Assembly: GCF_018476905.1 (NCBI RefSeq) | Contig: NZ_JAHCVK010000013.1 | Coordinates: 1-46,691 of the forward strand | Length of the DNA: 46,691 bases | Source: Geomobilimonas luticola | GTDB taxonomy: Bacteria > Desulfobacterota > Desulfuromonadia > Geobacterales > Geobacteraceae | Reading direction: 5' to 3' | Shown: piece after piece, positions 8,884 through 18,113 of the stretch | Layout of the letters: the number at the start of each line of letters is the position of its first letter | Position numbering within the stretch: the stretch's first letter is position 1 | Program-made: the position numbers and the translations under genes | Notes under the pieces: generated by a model | Databases searched by the model: none | What the model was told of the DNA's origin: nothing | Seen by the model: the letters and a program-made list of their open reading frames with translations, nothing else

Positions 8884-10238
8884 AGAGAAACTTTGGGCAG
8901 CCGCTCCAGCGCCTCCCTGATCTTCTCCTCCGGATACTCGTAATCCTCCAGGTTTCCCGACAGGTAGGCATCGTAGGCCCCCATGTCCAGCTGGCCATGG
9001 CCGGAGAGGCCGAAGAGGATGGTCCGCTCCTTCCCCTCTTCCTTCGCGAGCATCGCCTCGTCAATGGCCGCCCTGACAGCGTGGGAGGACTCGGGCGCGG
9101 GGACGATTCCCTCGCTCCGGGCAAAGAGCACTGCCCCTTCGAAGCAGGCATTCTGCTTGTAGCTCTTCGCCTCGATGGCGCCGGCGGCGTAAAGCTGGGA
9201 GACCAGCGGCGATTCGCCGTGGTAACGGAGCCCCCCCGCATGGATCCCCGGCGGCATGAAATCGTGCCCCAGGGTGTACATCATGGCAATGGGAGCCATC
9301 TTGGCCGTGTCGCCGTAGTCAAAAGCGTAGATTCCCTTGGTGAGGGTCGGGCAGGAAGCGGGCTCCACCGCAAGGCAGCGAACCTGCTTTCCCGTGGCCC
9401 GGTCGGCGATGAAGGGGAAGGCAAGACCGGCAAAGTTGGAACCGCCGCCGCAGCAGGCAATGACCACGTCCGGATAGTCGCCGGCGATCTTCAGCTGCTC
9501 CTTCGCCTCTAGGCCGATGACGGTCTGGTGGAGGCAGACGTGGTTCAGCACGCTCCCCAGGGCGTAGTTGGTATCGTCGTGGGTCGCGGCATCCTCCACC
9601 GCCTCGGAAATGGCAATCCCCAGGCTCCCCAGGTTGTCCGGGTCATGGGCCAGGATGGAGCGCCCCGCGTTGGTGAACTCGGAGGGGGACGGAATGACGT
9701 TCGCTCCCCAGAGCTGCATCATGCTCTTGCGGTACGGCTTCTGGGTGCAGGAGACCTTCACCATGTAGACCGTACACTCCAGGCCGAACATGGAGCAGGC
9801 CAGGGCGAGGGAACTCCCCCACTGCCCGGCGCCGGTCTCGGTGGCAAGCCGGCGGATACCGGCTTTTTTGTTGAAGTACGCCTGGGGTATGGCGGAGTTG
9901 GGCTTGTGGGAGCCGGCCGGCGAGACCCCTTCGAACTTGTAGTAGATCTTCGCCGGCGTACCGAGGGCTTGCTCCAGGCGGCGCGCCCGGAACAGGGGGG
10001 CCGGCCGCCAGAGCCGGTAGATGTCCCGCACCTCGTCGGGGATATCGATCCAGCGCTGGTTCGAAACCTCCTGCTCGACAATGGCCATGGGAAAGATGGG
10101 AAGGAGGTCATCGGGGGTCACCGGCTGCAGGGTGCGGGGGTTGATGACGGGATGAAGCGGCCCCGGCATGTCGGGAATGATGTTGTACCACTGCCGCGGA
10201 ATCTGCTCTTCGGTAAGCGTGATCTTGGTGTCCATCAT
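8880..10238 (-). CDS. trpB2: TrpB2-type tryptophan synthase beta-like enzyme
   Basis: A PLP enzyme of the TrpB2 branch, about 60 residues longer than TrpB1. Lys112 in [10 protein letters not shown] is the expected Schiff-base residue, [10 protein letters not shown] binds phosphate, and [13 protein letters not shown] replaces the TrpB1 block. The N-terminal 80 residues ([28 protein letters not shown]) are typical of TrpB2. Family members can use indole and serine without binding TrpA; some are proposed to salvage indole. Its place inside the operon, coupled to trpF, implies co-regulation with tryptophan synthesis. What it does beside trpB1 is unknown. Confidence 0.93.
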   Translation of the reverse strand: MMDTKITLTEEQIPRQWYNIIPDMPGPLHPVINPRTLQPVTPDDLLPIFPMAIVEQEVSNQRWIDIPDEVRDIYRLWRPAPLFRARRLEQALGTPAKIYYKFEGVSPAGSHKPNSAIPQAYFNKKAGIRRLATETGAGQWGSSLALACSMFGLECTVYMVKVSCTQKPYRKSMMQLWGANVIPSPSEFTNAGRSILAHDPDNLGSLGIAISEAVEDAATHDDTNYALGSVLNHVCLHQTVIGLEAKEQLKIAGDYPDVVIACCGGGSNFAGLAFPFIADRATGKQVRCLAVEPASCPTLTKGIYAFDYGDTAKMAPIAMMYTLGHDFMPPGIHAGGLRYHGESPLVSQLYAAGAIEAKSYKQNACFEGAVLFARSEGIVPAPESSHAVRAAIDEAMLAKEEGKERTILFGLSGHGQLDMGAYDAYLSGNLEDYEYPEEKIREALERLPKVSL

Positions 10239-10302
10239 TTCTCCTTTTCAAGTGGGTGCGGAAGTCTGAAGCGCGGAAGAGCGCCATCCATGCTTCCGCT
10301 CT

Positions 10303-11103
10303 CTAATCTAAAAGTTCTCGCAACTTCGCCCCCACATCCCCTTCCCGCATGAGAGCCTCGCCGATCAGGAAGGCCCCCGCACCGGCCCGCTCCATACGCT
10401 CGATATCGGCCCGACTGTTGATGCCGCTCTCGGAAACGACGAGCCGTTCTGCCGGAATGGAGCGGAGAAGCCGTTCCGTGGTTCCCAGGTCGATAACGAA
10501 GGTCCGGAGATTGCGGTTGTTGATGCCGATCAGTTCGCAGTCGGTCTGGAGTGCCCGTTCCAGCTCCGTTTCGTCGTGGACCTCCAGGAGGACATCGAGG
10601 GAGAGCTCACGTGCCAGGGCGCTGAAGTCCCGCAGCTGATGGAGGTCAAGCATGGCAGCAATGAGGAGAATGGCGTCGGCGCCGGCAGCCCGGGCCTCAT
10701 AGACCTGGTACGGGTCGAAGATGAAATCCTTGCGCAGAAGCGGCAAACCGACCTGTTCCCGGATGAGCGAAAGGAACCGGAGGTGACCGAGGAAAAAGTG
10801 CTCCTCGGTCAGGACCGACAGGCAGGCTGCACCGTTATCCCTGTAAGTCTCGGCGATCTCCAGCGGATCGAAATCGGGCCGGATCAACCCCTTGGAGGGG
10901 GACCCCTTTTTCACCTCGGCAATGATTGCAGTAGACCCCGAGTCGCGACAGGCGCGGAGCGCACGAATGAACCCCCGAGGGGTGTCCTCCAGTGCGTCAA
11001 CTGCGGCTCTGACTTCCGACAGCGGCCGGGCCGCCATGGCGGCAGCCAGTTTACCACGGTTGTGGTCGACGATCTTCTTCAGAATATCGGGAGTTTCAGA
11101 CAT
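10303..11103 (-). CDS. trpC: indole-3-glycerol phosphate synthase
   Basis: Fourth step: ring closure of the anthranilate-derived intermediate to indole glycerol phosphate in a TIM barrel. Diagnostic stretches are AEVKKGSPSKG with the catalytic Lys, LSVLTEEHFFLGHL, LLRKDFIFDPYQVYEARA, IGINNRNLRTF and VSESGINSRAD. The start is placed at MSETPDILKK, giving 266 residues; the upstream 16 codons are translated from an intergenic repeat and are rejected. The ribosome-binding site is weak, which may lower its yield relative to neighbours. Confidence 0.95.
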   Translation of the reverse strand: MSETPDILKKIVDHNRGKLAAAMAARPLSEVRAAVDALEDTPRGFIRALRACRDSGSTAIIAEVKKGSPSKGLIRPDFDPLEIAETYRDNGAACLSVLTEEHFFLGHLRFLSLIREQVGLPLLRKDFIFDPYQVYEARAAGADAILLIAAMLDLHQLRDFSALARELSLDVLLEVHDETELERALQTDCELIGINNRNLRTFVIDLGTTERLLRSIPAERLVVSESGINSRADIERMERAGAGAFLIGEALMREGDVGAKLRELLD

Positions 11104-11116
11104 GTAAACCCAATCC

Positions 11117-11163
11117 GTAGGGGCGGGGTTACCCCGCCCAGGGCACGGCAAACGTGCCCCTAC
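11117..11163. repeat. GTAGGGGC intergenic palindrome, copy 1 (trpD-trpC)
   Basis: A 47-base element starting GTAGGGGC and ending GCCCCTAC, with inner palindrome GGCGGGGT/ACCCCGCC. Three related elements occur in this window. It fills almost the whole gap between trpD and trpC. Confidence 0.8.
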
Positions 11164-11166
11164 ATA

Positions 11167-12219
11167 TTATTCGTTCGTCAGCGCCACCAGCTTTTCCAGT
11201 TGCCCCATGGCCCTGCCCGAATCGAGCGCTTCGGCAGCCATATCGAGACCTTCGGGAATGGAGGCTGCCTTTCCTGCTGCCACCAGGCCATAGGCCGCGT
11301 TGAGGAGGACGATATCCCGCTTCGCCCCCTTCATCCCTGCCAGAAGCTCACGGACGATGACAGCATTGCCGACCGCGTTCCCCCCTTTGAGTTCCGCCAT
11401 GGAGCAGCGCTTGAGGCCGAAATCCTCCGGCTTCACCAGGGTCACGGTCACCTTGTCGGGAGTCACCTCGGCAACCCGCGTCTCAGTGGTGAGAGTGATC
11501 TCGTCCATGCCGTCCTGGCCGTACACCACGAAGCCGTGCCGGCACCCCAGCCCCTGGAGGACATAGGCGAGTTTTTCCACCAGGTCGTCCCGGTAAACGC
11601 CGAGCACCTGGCAGGGGGCGCCAGCGGGGTTGGTAAGGGGGCCGAGGATATTGAAGATGGTCCGGATGCCGATCTCCTTGCGCGGACCGATGGCATGTTT
11701 CATGGCGCCGTGGAGGGCCGGGGCGAACAGGAAACCGATGCCGATCTGGCTGATGCAGTGTTCCACTGTTTGCGGGGTGACATCCAGGTTCACCCCGAGG
11801 GCTTCAAGCACATCGGCGCTACCGCAGGATGAGGACACGGCACGGTTGCCGTGCTTTGCCACCCGCACCCCGCATGCGGAAACCACGAAAGAGACCGTGG
11901 TAGAAACGTTGAAGGTGTTGGTCCCGTCTCCCCCCGTACCGACAACGTCCAGGATGGTTTCCTGATCGATGTTGATGTCGTCCCGGTCGATATCCAGGAC
12001 ATTTCTCCCGACCCGGATGGGGGTCGCCCGGTCGCGCATGACCCGGGCCGCGCCGGTTATCTCCGGCACCGTCTCCCCCTTCATCCGGAGGGCGGTTATG
12101 AACGAGGCAATCTGGGCAGGCGTCGCCTCACCCGACATGATCTGGTCCATCACCTCGATCATCTCCGCCTCGGTCAGGTCAATCTGTTCCACCACTTTGG
12201 CTATGGCTTTTTTTATCAT
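11167..12219 (-). CDS. trpD: anthranilate phosphoribosyltransferase
   Basis: Second step: transfers phosphoribose from PRPP to anthranilate. The PRPP loop [14 protein letters not shown], the following [21 protein letters not shown] and the substrate-side [20 protein letters not shown] are all intact. Length of 350 is usual, and it is not fused to the glutamine amidotransferase as in some enterobacteria. The ATG follows AGGAG at good spacing. It is separated from both trpG and trpC by copies of the same palindromic repeat. Confidence 0.97.
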   Translation of the reverse strand: MIKKAIAKVVEQIDLTEAEMIEVMDQIMSGEATPAQIASFITALRMKGETVPEITGAARVMRDRATPIRVGRNVLDIDRDDINIDQETILDVVGTGGDGTNTFNVSTTVSFVVSACGVRVAKHGNRAVSSSCGSADVLEALGVNLDVTPQTVEHCISQIGIGFLFAPALHGAMKHAIGPRKEIGIRTIFNILGPLTNPAGAPCQVLGVYRDDLVEKLAYVLQGLGCRHGFVVYGQDGMDEITLTTETRVAEVTPDKVTVTLVKPEDFGLKRCSMAELKGGNAVGNAVIVRELLAGMKGAKRDIVLLNAAYGLVAAGKAASIPEGLDMAAEALDSGRAMGQLEKLVALTNE

Positions 12220-12230
12220 GGATTTCTCCT

Positions 12231-12277
12231 GTAGGGGCGCGGTTTCCGCGCCCTGGGCGGGGTTCCCCCGCCCCTAC
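12231..12277. repeat. GTAGGGGC intergenic palindrome, copy 2 (trpG-trpD)
   Basis: A 47-base element with the same ends as the copy between trpD and trpC. It holds two nested palindromes and supplies the TAG stop codon of trpG. Confidence 0.8.
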
Positions 12278-12846
12278 AACCGTGTCATTTCCAGAAAATT
12301 CCGGAGGATATCCATCCCCCCTTCCGTCAGGATCGACTCGGGATGGAACTGCACCCCCCAGAGGGGAAGCTCGCGGTGCCGGAGCCCCATGATCTCCCCT
12401 TCCTCCACCCAGGCGGTGATCTCCAGGGAGTCGGGCAACGTGGCGCGCTCTACGATAAGGGAGTGATAGCGGGTCGCCTGAAACGGGTTGGGGAGCCCCC
12501 GGAACAGCTCTTTGCCGTCGTGGTGGATGGCCGAGGTCTTGCCGTGCATCAGCGTGGCGCTCCGGACGACCCTGCCGCCGAAGGCGGCGCCGATGGACTG
12601 GTGTCCGAGGCAGACGCCGAGGATCGGCACCTTTCCCGCGAAGTACCGGATCGCCTCCACCGAGATACCCGCCTCCTCGGGAGAACAGGGGCCGGGAGAG
12701 ATGACGAGCCGCGCGGGGTCGAGCGCCTCGATCTCCTCCAGGGTGATCCGGTCGTTGCGGTACACCCGCACGTCCTCCCCCAGCTGGCCGAAGTACTGGA
12801 CGATGTTGTAGGTGAAGGAGTCGTAATTGTCGATCATCAAGAGCAT
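12274..12846 (-). CDS. trpG: anthranilate synthase component II (glutamine amidotransferase)
   Basis: Supplies ammonia from glutamine to TrpE. The class I amidotransferase triad is visible: Cys79 in [10 protein letters not shown] and His-Glu in VQFHPES. The oxyanion strand [11 protein letters not shown] is intact. In related bacteria the same subunit can serve aminodeoxychorismate synthase (PabA); its place next to trpE favours tryptophan. Length of 190 is standard. The stop codon is provided by a palindromic repeat, so the last residues may differ between related strains. Confidence 0.95.
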   Translation of the reverse strand: MLLMIDNYDSFTYNIVQYFGQLGEDVRVYRNDRITLEEIEALDPARLVISPGPCSPEEAGISVEAIRYFAGKVPILGVCLGHQSIGAAFGGRVVRSATLMHGKTSAIHHDGKELFRGLPNPFQATRYHSLIVERATLPDSLEITAWVEEGEIMGLRHRELPLWGVQFHPESILTEGGMDILRNFLEMTRL

Positions 12847-12867
12847 TATGGTCTAACCTCGCAAACC

Positions 12868-13016
12868 TTTGACGCAACGACGCCAAGACGCAAAGATAAA
12901 AAAACAACCGAGCCTGTTCACTCCTGATTGACGCCATCAATGCATCGCATTGCGCAGACAAAAACTGAACCGGCCAGGGTTTGCCTTTCTTTGCGCCTCA
13001 GCGTCTCTGCGTCAAA
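12868..13016. repeat. long inverted repeat between trpE and trpG
   Basis: Two 29-base arms, starting TTTGACGCA and ending CGCAAAGA, match as reverse complements at 24 of 29 positions around a 91-base centre. The arms carry GACGC-type short repeats. It occupies nearly the entire trpE-trpG gap and could fold in the mRNA. Confidence 0.75.
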
Positions 13017-13022
13017 AAGAAT

Positions 13023-14501
13023 TTATTCCAGTCCTTTTTCGGCGATTTCTATCGCCTTAACCACCGCCATCGCCTTGTTCACCGTTTCCTGGTACTCGGC
13101 GGCCGGCACCGAGTCGGCGACGATCCCCGCCCCCGCCTGGAGGTGCACCTTGCAGCCGCGGATCACCAGGGTCCGGATGGCGATGGCGAGGTCCATGTTG
13201 CCCGAGAAGGAGAAATAGCCGGCCGCGCCGCCATACACCTCGCGCCGGACCGGCTCCAGTTCGTCGATGATCTCCATGGCCCTGACTTTTGGGGCACCGG
13301 AGAGTGTGCCGGCAGGAAAGGTGGCCCGCACCACGTCGAAGGCGTTCTTTCCCGCCGCCAGTTCCCCCTGCACGTTGGAAACGATGTGCATGACGTGGGA
13401 GTAGCGCTCGATCACCATCAGTTCCGAGACCCGGACGCTCCCGGTGGTGCAGACCCGCCCCAGGTCATTGCGGCCAAGATCCACGAGCATGACATGCTCG
13501 GCCCGTTCCTTGGGATCGGCCAGGAGATCTTCCCCCAGCTGTTCGTCCTCCTCCGGGGTTGCGCCCCGGGGACGGGTTCCGGCGATGGGGCGCAGTTCCA
13601 CCCGGTTACCCTCCTTGCGCACCATGACCTCCGGCGATGCCCCCACCACCAGGGTATCGTCGAAACGGAGAAAGAACATGTAGGGGGAGGGATTGAGGGT
13701 CCGGAGCACCCGGTAGATATCGAGGGGATCCACCGTCAGTTCGCCGGAGAAACGCTGGGAGAGAACCACCTGGATGACGTCGCCGGCCCGGACATACTCC
13801 TTGGCCTTTTCCACCGCCGCCTCGAAATCGGCCTTCGCCACATTGGAGGCGAACGCGACCTTCCGGGTCGCGGGGACCGTCACCGACGGCGGGAGGGGCG
13901 CCTTCAGCTTGGCGATGAGGGCATCGATCTTGGCAACCGCCTCCCCGTAGGCAGCCTCCGGTTCTTTTCCCCCCTCCAGGTGGGCGTTGGATACCACCTT
14001 GATCTTCTGGCTCACGTTGTCGAAGATCAGGATGGTGTCGGTGATGACGAAATAGGAGTCCCAGGCGCCGATGACCGCGGGTCGTTCCGTGGTAAGCCGT
14101 TCGAAGTGGCGCACCATGTCGTACCCCAGGTACCCCACCGCCCCGCCGAAGAAACGGGGTATGCCGGGGATCTCAACCGGCGAGAAACGGGCCAGGTAGT
14201 CACGCACGAATCCCAGGGGATCTGCCACCTCTTCCCGGTGGAGCGGTTTGCCGGTCTCCAGCACCTCCACCGTCGTCCCGCGGCTCCGGATCACCACCTC
14301 CGGTGCGGCGCCGAGGAACGTGTAGCGCGCCCACTTCTCCCCCCCCTCGATACTCTCCAGCAGGAAAGCGTAGCGGCCGTCATCGATCTTGCGAAAGGCA
14401 GAAACAGGGGTGTCCAGGTCGGCCATGATCTCGCGGTAGACCGGGATCAGGTTCCCCTGAGCGGCACGTGCCTTGAATGTGGTTAAATCGGGGCGGTACA
14501 T
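13023..14501 (-). CDS. trpE: anthranilate synthase component I
   Basis: Committing step: chorismate plus ammonia to anthranilate. The catalytic C-terminal half shows VVLSQRFSG, RPIAGTRPRG, DLGRNDLGRV and FPAGTLSGAPK, all intact. The N-terminal LLESIEGGEKWARYTFLG includes the LLES motif associated with tryptophan binding, so the enzyme is probably feedback-inhibited. Length of 492 is normal. It is first in the operon; GGAG precedes the ATG. No leader peptide rich in Trp codons is visible between promoter and start, so classical attenuation is not supported. Confidence 0.96.
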   Translation of the reverse strand: MYRPDLTTFKARAAQGNLIPVYREIMADLDTPVSAFRKIDDGRYAFLLESIEGGEKWARYTFLGAAPEVVIRSRGTTVEVLETGKPLHREEVADPLGFVRDYLARFSPVEIPGIPRFFGGAVGYLGYDMVRHFERLTTERPAVIGAWDSYFVITDTILIFDNVSQKIKVVSNAHLEGGKEPEAAYGEAVAKIDALIAKLKAPLPPSVTVPATRKVAFASNVAKADFEAAVEKAKEYVRAGDVIQVVLSQRFSGELTVDPLDIYRVLRTLNPSPYMFFLRFDDTLVVGASPEVMVRKEGNRVELRPIAGTRPRGATPEEDEQLGEDLLADPKERAEHVMLVDLGRNDLGRVCTTGSVRVSELMVIERYSHVMHIVSNVQGELAAGKNAFDVVRATFPAGTLSGAPKVRAMEIIDELEPVRREVYGGAAGYFSFSGNMDLAIAIRTLVIRGCKVHLQAGAGIVADSVPAAEYQETVNKAMAVVKAIEIAEKGLE

Positions 14502-14520
14502 GGGGGCTCCAGGAGCAGGC

Positions 14521-14552
14521 AGAGGTAGAGGTAAAGGGTTGAGGTTGAGGTG
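14521..14552. repeat. short purine-rich GAGGT repeat in the trpE leader
   Basis: Several imperfect copies of a GAGGTA or GAGGTT unit lie between the trpE promoter and its start. On the mRNA strand this is a pyrimidine-rich CCTCAAC/CCTCTAC run. Confidence 0.55.
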
Positions 14553-14602
14553 GAAAGGGAGGAAACCGCAACCACGTCATCCATAAGGCTTTAAAGGCAT
14601 TC

Positions 14603-14631
14603 AAGCTACCACAGTGGCCGGTTTGTGTCAA
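14603..14631 (-). promoter_or_regulatory. sigma70 promoter of the trp operon
   Basis: Minus-strand TTGACA and TAGCTT are separated by exactly 17 bases. The predicted leader is about 95 bases long. Confidence 0.7.
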
Positions 14632-14692
14632 CAAATGGGAGCGAATTCAGCCCCTTGTTGATCCGTATTCCATAAAAATCATGCCGGCACCC

Positions 14693-14721
14693 TTGAAAAA
14701 ACGGGTCATGATGGTTATGTT
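14693..14721 (+). promoter_or_regulatory. sigma70-type promoter of htpG
   Basis: TTGAAA and TATGTT are separated by 17 bases, about 45 bases before the ATG. CCCTTGAA also resembles a heat-shock -35, but no matching CCCCAT -10 is present. Confidence 0.55.
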
Positions 14722-14768
14722 ATGCGGGCTGTGCATCATTTATTGTCAACAAAGGAGACGCGCGTTTC

Positions 14769-16721
14769 ATGTCCAAAACCACCAAGCAGTTCCAGACCGA
14801 AGTTCAGCAACTTCTCGACCTGGTCATCCATTCCCTCTACTCCAACCGGGACATCTTCCTCCGGGAGCTGATCTCCAACGCCTCCGACGCCATCGACAAG
14901 GTCCGCTTCGAAGCCCACTCCAACGAGGCGCTCCTGGAGGGGAACGCCGACTGGCAGATCAGACTGATCCCCGACAAGGCCGCCGGCACCCTCACCATCC
15001 GTGACAACGGCATCGGCATGACGGCGGAGGAGGTGGAGACCAACATCGGCACCATCGCCCATTCCGGCACCCGCGCCTTCCTCAGGAACATCAAGGAGCA
15101 GAACCTGGCTGAACATCCGGAAATGATCGGCCAGTTCGGGGTCGGTTTCTACGCCTCCTTCATGGTGGCCGACCGGGTCACCCTCATCACCCGCAAGGGG
15201 GGTGACGGCACCCAGAACGGCTGCCGGTGGGAATCCGCCGGCGACGGCAGCTACACCATCGAGGAGTGCACCAAGGAAGGGCGCGGCACCGACATCGTCC
15301 TTCACCTGAAGGAAGAGATGAAGGAGTATCTGGACGAGTGGAAGATCCGCGCCATCGTCAAGAAATACTCGGATTACGTCCAGTACCCCGTCGTCATGGA
15401 TATCACCCGGGAAGAGCCGGTCACCGGCGCGGACGGCAAGGTCATCGAAGGCGCCGGCACCATGGAGAAGACCACCACCGAGACCCTCAACTCCATGAAG
15501 GCGATCTGGACCCGGCCGAAGAGCGAGATCAGCGACGAGGAGTACGAGGAGTTCTACAAGCACATATCCCACGACTACGACAAGCCGTTCAAGACCATCC
15601 ACTACGCCGCGGAAGGGGTAAGCGAGTTCCGGGCACTCCTCTATCTCCCCGCCCACAAACCGTTCGACCTCTTCATGCCGGACCGGAAACGGGGGGTGAA
15701 TCTCTACGTCCGGCGCGTCTTCATCACCGACAACTGCGAGCACCTCATTCCCGACTACCTCCGCTTCGTCAAGGGGGTGGTGGATTCCAGCGACCTCCCC
15801 CTCAACGTCTCCCGCGAGATACTCCAGGAAGACGTGCAGATAAAGCGCATCGAGAAAAACCTCGTCGGGAAGATACTCTCGACCCTGGCGGAAACGAAGG
15901 AGAAGGAGCCGGAAGGGTATTTGGCGTTCTACAAGGAGTTCGGTCCGGTCCTGAAGGAGGGGATACACTTCGACCACGCCAACCGGGACAAGCTCCAGGA
16001 ACTGGTGCTATTCGAGAGCAGCAGGACCGACGCAGGGCAGTTCGTCTCCCTCAAGGAGTACGTGGCCCGCATGCCCGAAGGGCAGAAGGAGATCTACTAC
16101 ATCACCGGCACCGCCCGCGAAGCGCTGGAGCAGTCCCCCCACCTGGAGATCTTCCGCAAGAAAGGGTACGAGGTCCTCTTCCTCACCGACCCGGTGGACG
16201 AATGGGTCGTCCAGCACCTGACCGAGTACGACGGCAAAAAGCTGAAGGGTGTGGACCGGGGAGACCTGGAACTGGACACTGAAGAGGAAAAGAAGGAAAA
16301 AGAGGCAAAAAAAGAGGAAGCGGTCAAGCAGTACAAGGACCTCCTCGGCTTCATCCAGGAGCGGCTCAGGGAGCAGGTCAAGGAGGTGCGCTTTTCCGGC
16401 CGCCTCACCGACAGCGCCTGCTGCCTGGTGGCCGACGACTACGGGCTCAATGCCAACATGGAGCGTATCCTCAAGGCAATGAATCAGGCAGTGCCGGAAT
16501 CCAAGCGGATACTGGAACTGAACCCGGAACATCCCCTTCTCCAGGTCCTGGGCAGGCTGTACGAAAAAGACAAGGAAAGCGCCCGGCTGGCCGACTACTG
16601 CGAACTCCTCTATGACCAGGCGCTCCTGACCGAAGGGTCCCCCATAAAGGACCCCCTCCGCTTCACCCGGCTGGTGGCAGAACTGATGGTTGCCGAGGGG
16701 AAAGAGCTTGCCGGAAAGTGA
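14769..16721 (+). CDS. htpG: molecular chaperone HtpG (Hsp90)
   Basis: Cytosolic Hsp90 chaperone, an ATP-driven dimer that matures client proteins under stress. The N-terminal GHKL ATPase motifs are present: [37 protein letters not shown] and [10 protein letters not shown]. The middle domain has [11 protein letters not shown], and a charged Glu/Lys-rich stretch lies near residues 495-530. At 650 residues it is slightly longer than the E. coli protein, mostly because of this stretch. The ATG follows AAAGGAG. It is a single-gene unit, divergent from the trp operon, with no terminator immediately after it. Confidence 0.97.
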   Translation: MSKTTKQFQTEVQQLLDLVIHSLYSNRDIFLRELISNASDAIDKVRFEAHSNEALLEGNADWQIRLIPDKAAGTLTIRDNGIGMTAEEVETNIGTIAHSGTRAFLRNIKEQNLAEHPEMIGQFGVGFYASFMVADRVTLITRKGGDGTQNGCRWESAGDGSYTIEECTKEGRGTDIVLHLKEEMKEYLDEWKIRAIVKKYSDYVQYPVVMDITREEPVTGADGKVIEGAGTMEKTTTETLNSMKAIWTRPKSEISDEEYEEFYKHISHDYDKPFKTIHYAAEGVSEFRALLYLPAHKPFDLFMPDRKRGVNLYVRRVFITDNCEHLIPDYLRFVKGVVDSSDLPLNVSREILQEDVQIKRIEKNLVGKILSTLAETKEKEPEGYLAFYKEFGPVLKEGIHFDHANRDKLQELVLFESSRTDAGQFVSLKEYVARMPEGQKEIYYITGTAREALEQSPHLEIFRKKGYEVLFLTDPVDEWVVQHLTEYDGKKLKGVDRGDLELDTEEEKKEKEAKKEEAVKQYKDLLGFIQERLREQVKEVRFSGRLTDSACCLVADDYGLNANMERILKAMNQAVPESKRILELNPEHPLLQVLGRLYEKDKESARLADYCELLYDQALLTEGSPIKDPLRFTRLVAELMVAEGKELAGK

Positions 16722-16811
16722 GCGGAAGCACGTTTACGGATACATGGCCTGTAAAAGTCCAGCTGAAGCGACTGTAATAACGCCGCAAGGTATAAAAGAG
16801 AAAACCCGGAC

Positions 16812-16840
16812 TTGACTTTCGAAAACAAAGCGGGTATGGT
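16812..16840 (+). promoter_or_regulatory. promoter of the first riboswitch unit
   Basis: TTGACT and TATGGT are separated by 17 bases, about 30 bases ahead of the aptamer, which fits a transcript that starts shortly before the riboswitch. Confidence 0.75.
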
Positions 16841-16869
16841 CTGAACGACTTTTGAAAAAAACCGGCAAC

Positions 16870-16956
16870 AGATAGACGACAATACTAAACCATCCGCGAG
16901 GATGGGACGGAAAACCCACAGGGTCTCATCGAGACAGCCGGGCCGCCGAAATATCT
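16870..16956 (+). ncRNA. GEMM-I cyclic-dinucleotide riboswitch, copy 1
   Basis: The core matches the GEMM-I class: CTAAACCATCC, a GCGA tetraloop (GNRA type), GGATGGGACGG, then a second hairpin GTCTC/GAGAC and the closing AGCCGGGC segment. The outer helix P1 can form between AGATA at the 5' side and TATCT at the 3' side. GEMM-I RNAs bind c-di-GMP, and a Geobacter subgroup binds 3',3'-cGAMP. The base near the Vc2 G20 position appears to be A, favouring cGAMP, but my alignment could be off by one base. It precedes the unknown membrane protein gene. Confidence 0.9.
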
Positions 16957-16987
16957 CACCAGATATGGGGCGGCCCGGCTTTTTTTT
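16936..16987 (+). terminator. riboswitch-controlled terminator, copy 1
   Basis: AGCCGGGCCGCC pairs with GGCGGCCCGGCT, extended by ATATCT with AGATAT around loop CACC, followed by eight T. Its left arm reuses the 3' half of the aptamer including the P1 strand, so aptamer and terminator cannot form together; ligand binding should therefore allow read-through. Confidence 0.9.
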
Positions 16988-17041
16988 GCTCTGCCAGGGC
17001 ACTGACCAAATTCCGACTGGCACAGCTGAACGAGGTAACGC

Positions 17042-17887
17042 ATGAACAGAAAAATCCAACACATGGCGGTCTTCATCGAATTTCTCGCCGGCTCCGGCCT
17101 GGCAATCTTTTTCCACTGGGTGCTCGACTACAAGGAAGCGGCCTACATCATCTTTGCCGTCGGCATTCTCTTGTCGCTCGTCACCTGGCTGCTCCGCGAG
17201 GAGATCGAAAAGACCCGGGAGGAGTTGCGGGAGCAATACCTGCAGGCACATGAAATACCGGAAGCCATCGCCCGCATCACCGACCCGGAATGCCAGACCA
17301 GGGCCAGCGAACTCATGACGGGAACGAAACGGACCCTCGCCCTGCTCCAGCAGGGATACATCCCCCTCGACGATACCGAGTTCTACCTGGAAGGGGCCAA
17401 ACTCGCGGACCAGGCCACCCGCTCCATCAAAGCGGTCGATCCCCTCACCAGCGGCTGGGGAAGTCGCGGAGCCATGCTCAACTTTTACCAGTCCAACCTG
17501 CGCGCCCTTGACCGGGGAGTCCGGATCACCCGCATCTTCGTGGTGGGGAAGGACGAACTGATTGAACCTGACGTACAGAAAGTGCTTCTCGCCCAGTATA
17601 ACGACGACATCGACGTGCGGATCGTCTATCGGGACGAACTCCCCGTCGCCAGCGACATCAGCGGCCGCGACACCAACAGCTCCTGCGACTTCGCCATCTA
17701 CGACGACCAGTCGGTCACCGACGTCTTCATTCAGCCGGGAAAATATTTCGGCCGCAAGACCAGCCAGCAGGCGGAAGTGGAAAAATACCTCCGGCTCTAC
17801 GAACTGATCGAGCATAGCGCCCAGACAATAAGCATTAATGACGAGCAGGTACTACTGGCGGGAGAAGCACTGGCAGTGGCATCGTGA
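17042..17887 (+). CDS. membrane-anchored protein of unknown function under riboswitch control
   Basis: Function not recognised. Two hydrophobic segments, about residues 8-27 and 33-51, form an N-terminal membrane hairpin. A charged helix follows (REEIEKTREELREQYLQ), then a soluble domain of some 200 residues. Stretches such as ATRSIKAVDPLTSGWGSRG, LDRGVRITRIFVVGKDEL and DFAIYDDQSVTDVF faintly recall phospholipase-D-like folds, but the HKD catalytic motif is absent, so it would be a non-catalytic relative at best. The soluble part should be cytosolic if both ends are inside. GAGGTAA precedes the ATG. Expression is predicted to need cyclic dinucleotide. It shares its aptamer design with the following cytochrome, implying a common programme. 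Confidence 0.8.
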   Translation: MNRKIQHMAVFIEFLAGSGLAIFFHWVLDYKEAAYIIFAVGILLSLVTWLLREEIEKTREELREQYLQAHEIPEAIARITDPECQTRASELMTGTKRTLALLQQGYIPLDDTEFYLEGAKLADQATRSIKAVDPLTSGWGSRGAMLNFYQSNLRALDRGVRITRIFVVGKDELIEPDVQKVLLAQYNDDIDVRIVYRDELPVASDISGRDTNSSCDFAIYDDQSVTDVFIQPGKYFGRKTSQQAEVEKYLRLYELIEHSAQTISINDEQVLLAGEALAVAS

Positions 17888-17940
17888 TCGGGCCCCAAAA
17901 AATATTTTCACTTTGGTAACAAATTTTATACATTTTTCTC

Positions 17941-17968
17941 TTGACGAAGAAGAATCGTTTGCTATAAA
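17941..17968 (+). promoter_or_regulatory. promoter of the second riboswitch unit
   Basis: TTGACG and TATAAA are separated by 16 bases, some 34 bases ahead of the aptamer. It gives the cytochrome gene its own transcript, separate from the preceding membrane protein gene. Confidence 0.75.
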
Positions 17969-18001
17969 GTTCATTAAAAATCAGCATACGCAGTACATGC
18001 C

Positions 18002-18086
18002 GATACACGACAATACTAAACCATCCGCGAGGATGGGGCGGAAAGCCTACAGGGTCTCACCGAGACAGCCGGGTCGCCGAAATATC
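18002..18086 (+). ncRNA. GEMM-I cyclic-dinucleotide riboswitch, copy 2
   Basis: Nearly the same aptamer as the copy 1.1 kb upstream: CTAAACCATCC, GCGA loop, GGATGGGGCGG, hairpin GTCTC/GAGAC and AGCCGGGTC. Only about six bases of the 75-base core differ. P1 can form between GATA and TATC. A perfect seven-pair hairpin, GTACCCG with CGGGTAC, sits between its terminator and the ribosome-binding site of the PgcA-like cytochrome gene. Confidence 0.92.
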
Positions 18087-18113
18087 ACACGATATTCGGT
18101 CCCGGCTTTTTTT
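18067..18113 (+). terminator. riboswitch-controlled terminator, copy 2
   Basis: AGCCGGG pairs with CCCGGCT and CCGAAATATC with GATATTCGG (one bulged A) around loop ACAC, followed by seven T. The left arm again consumes the 3' side of the aptamer, so the two folds exclude each other. Confidence 0.9.

Noticed and set aside
12981-14486. 501-codon plus-strand open frame
   Set aside because: Antisense to trpE, which has clear catalytic motifs; rich in His, Gly and Arg as expected for a shadow.
14502-14602. Tryptophan leader peptide and attenuator upstream of trpE
   Set aside because: The leader has an ATG frame but no Trp codons and no terminator hairpin, only a pyrimidine-rich repeat.
14691-14730. 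Heat-shock sigma32 promoter for htpG
   Set aside because: CCCTTGAA resembles the -35, but no CCCCAT-type -10 is found; the sigma70 reading is better.
14736-15977. 413-codon minus-strand open frame
   Set aside because: Antisense to htpG; Val/Gly/Asp/Glu-rich shadow composition.
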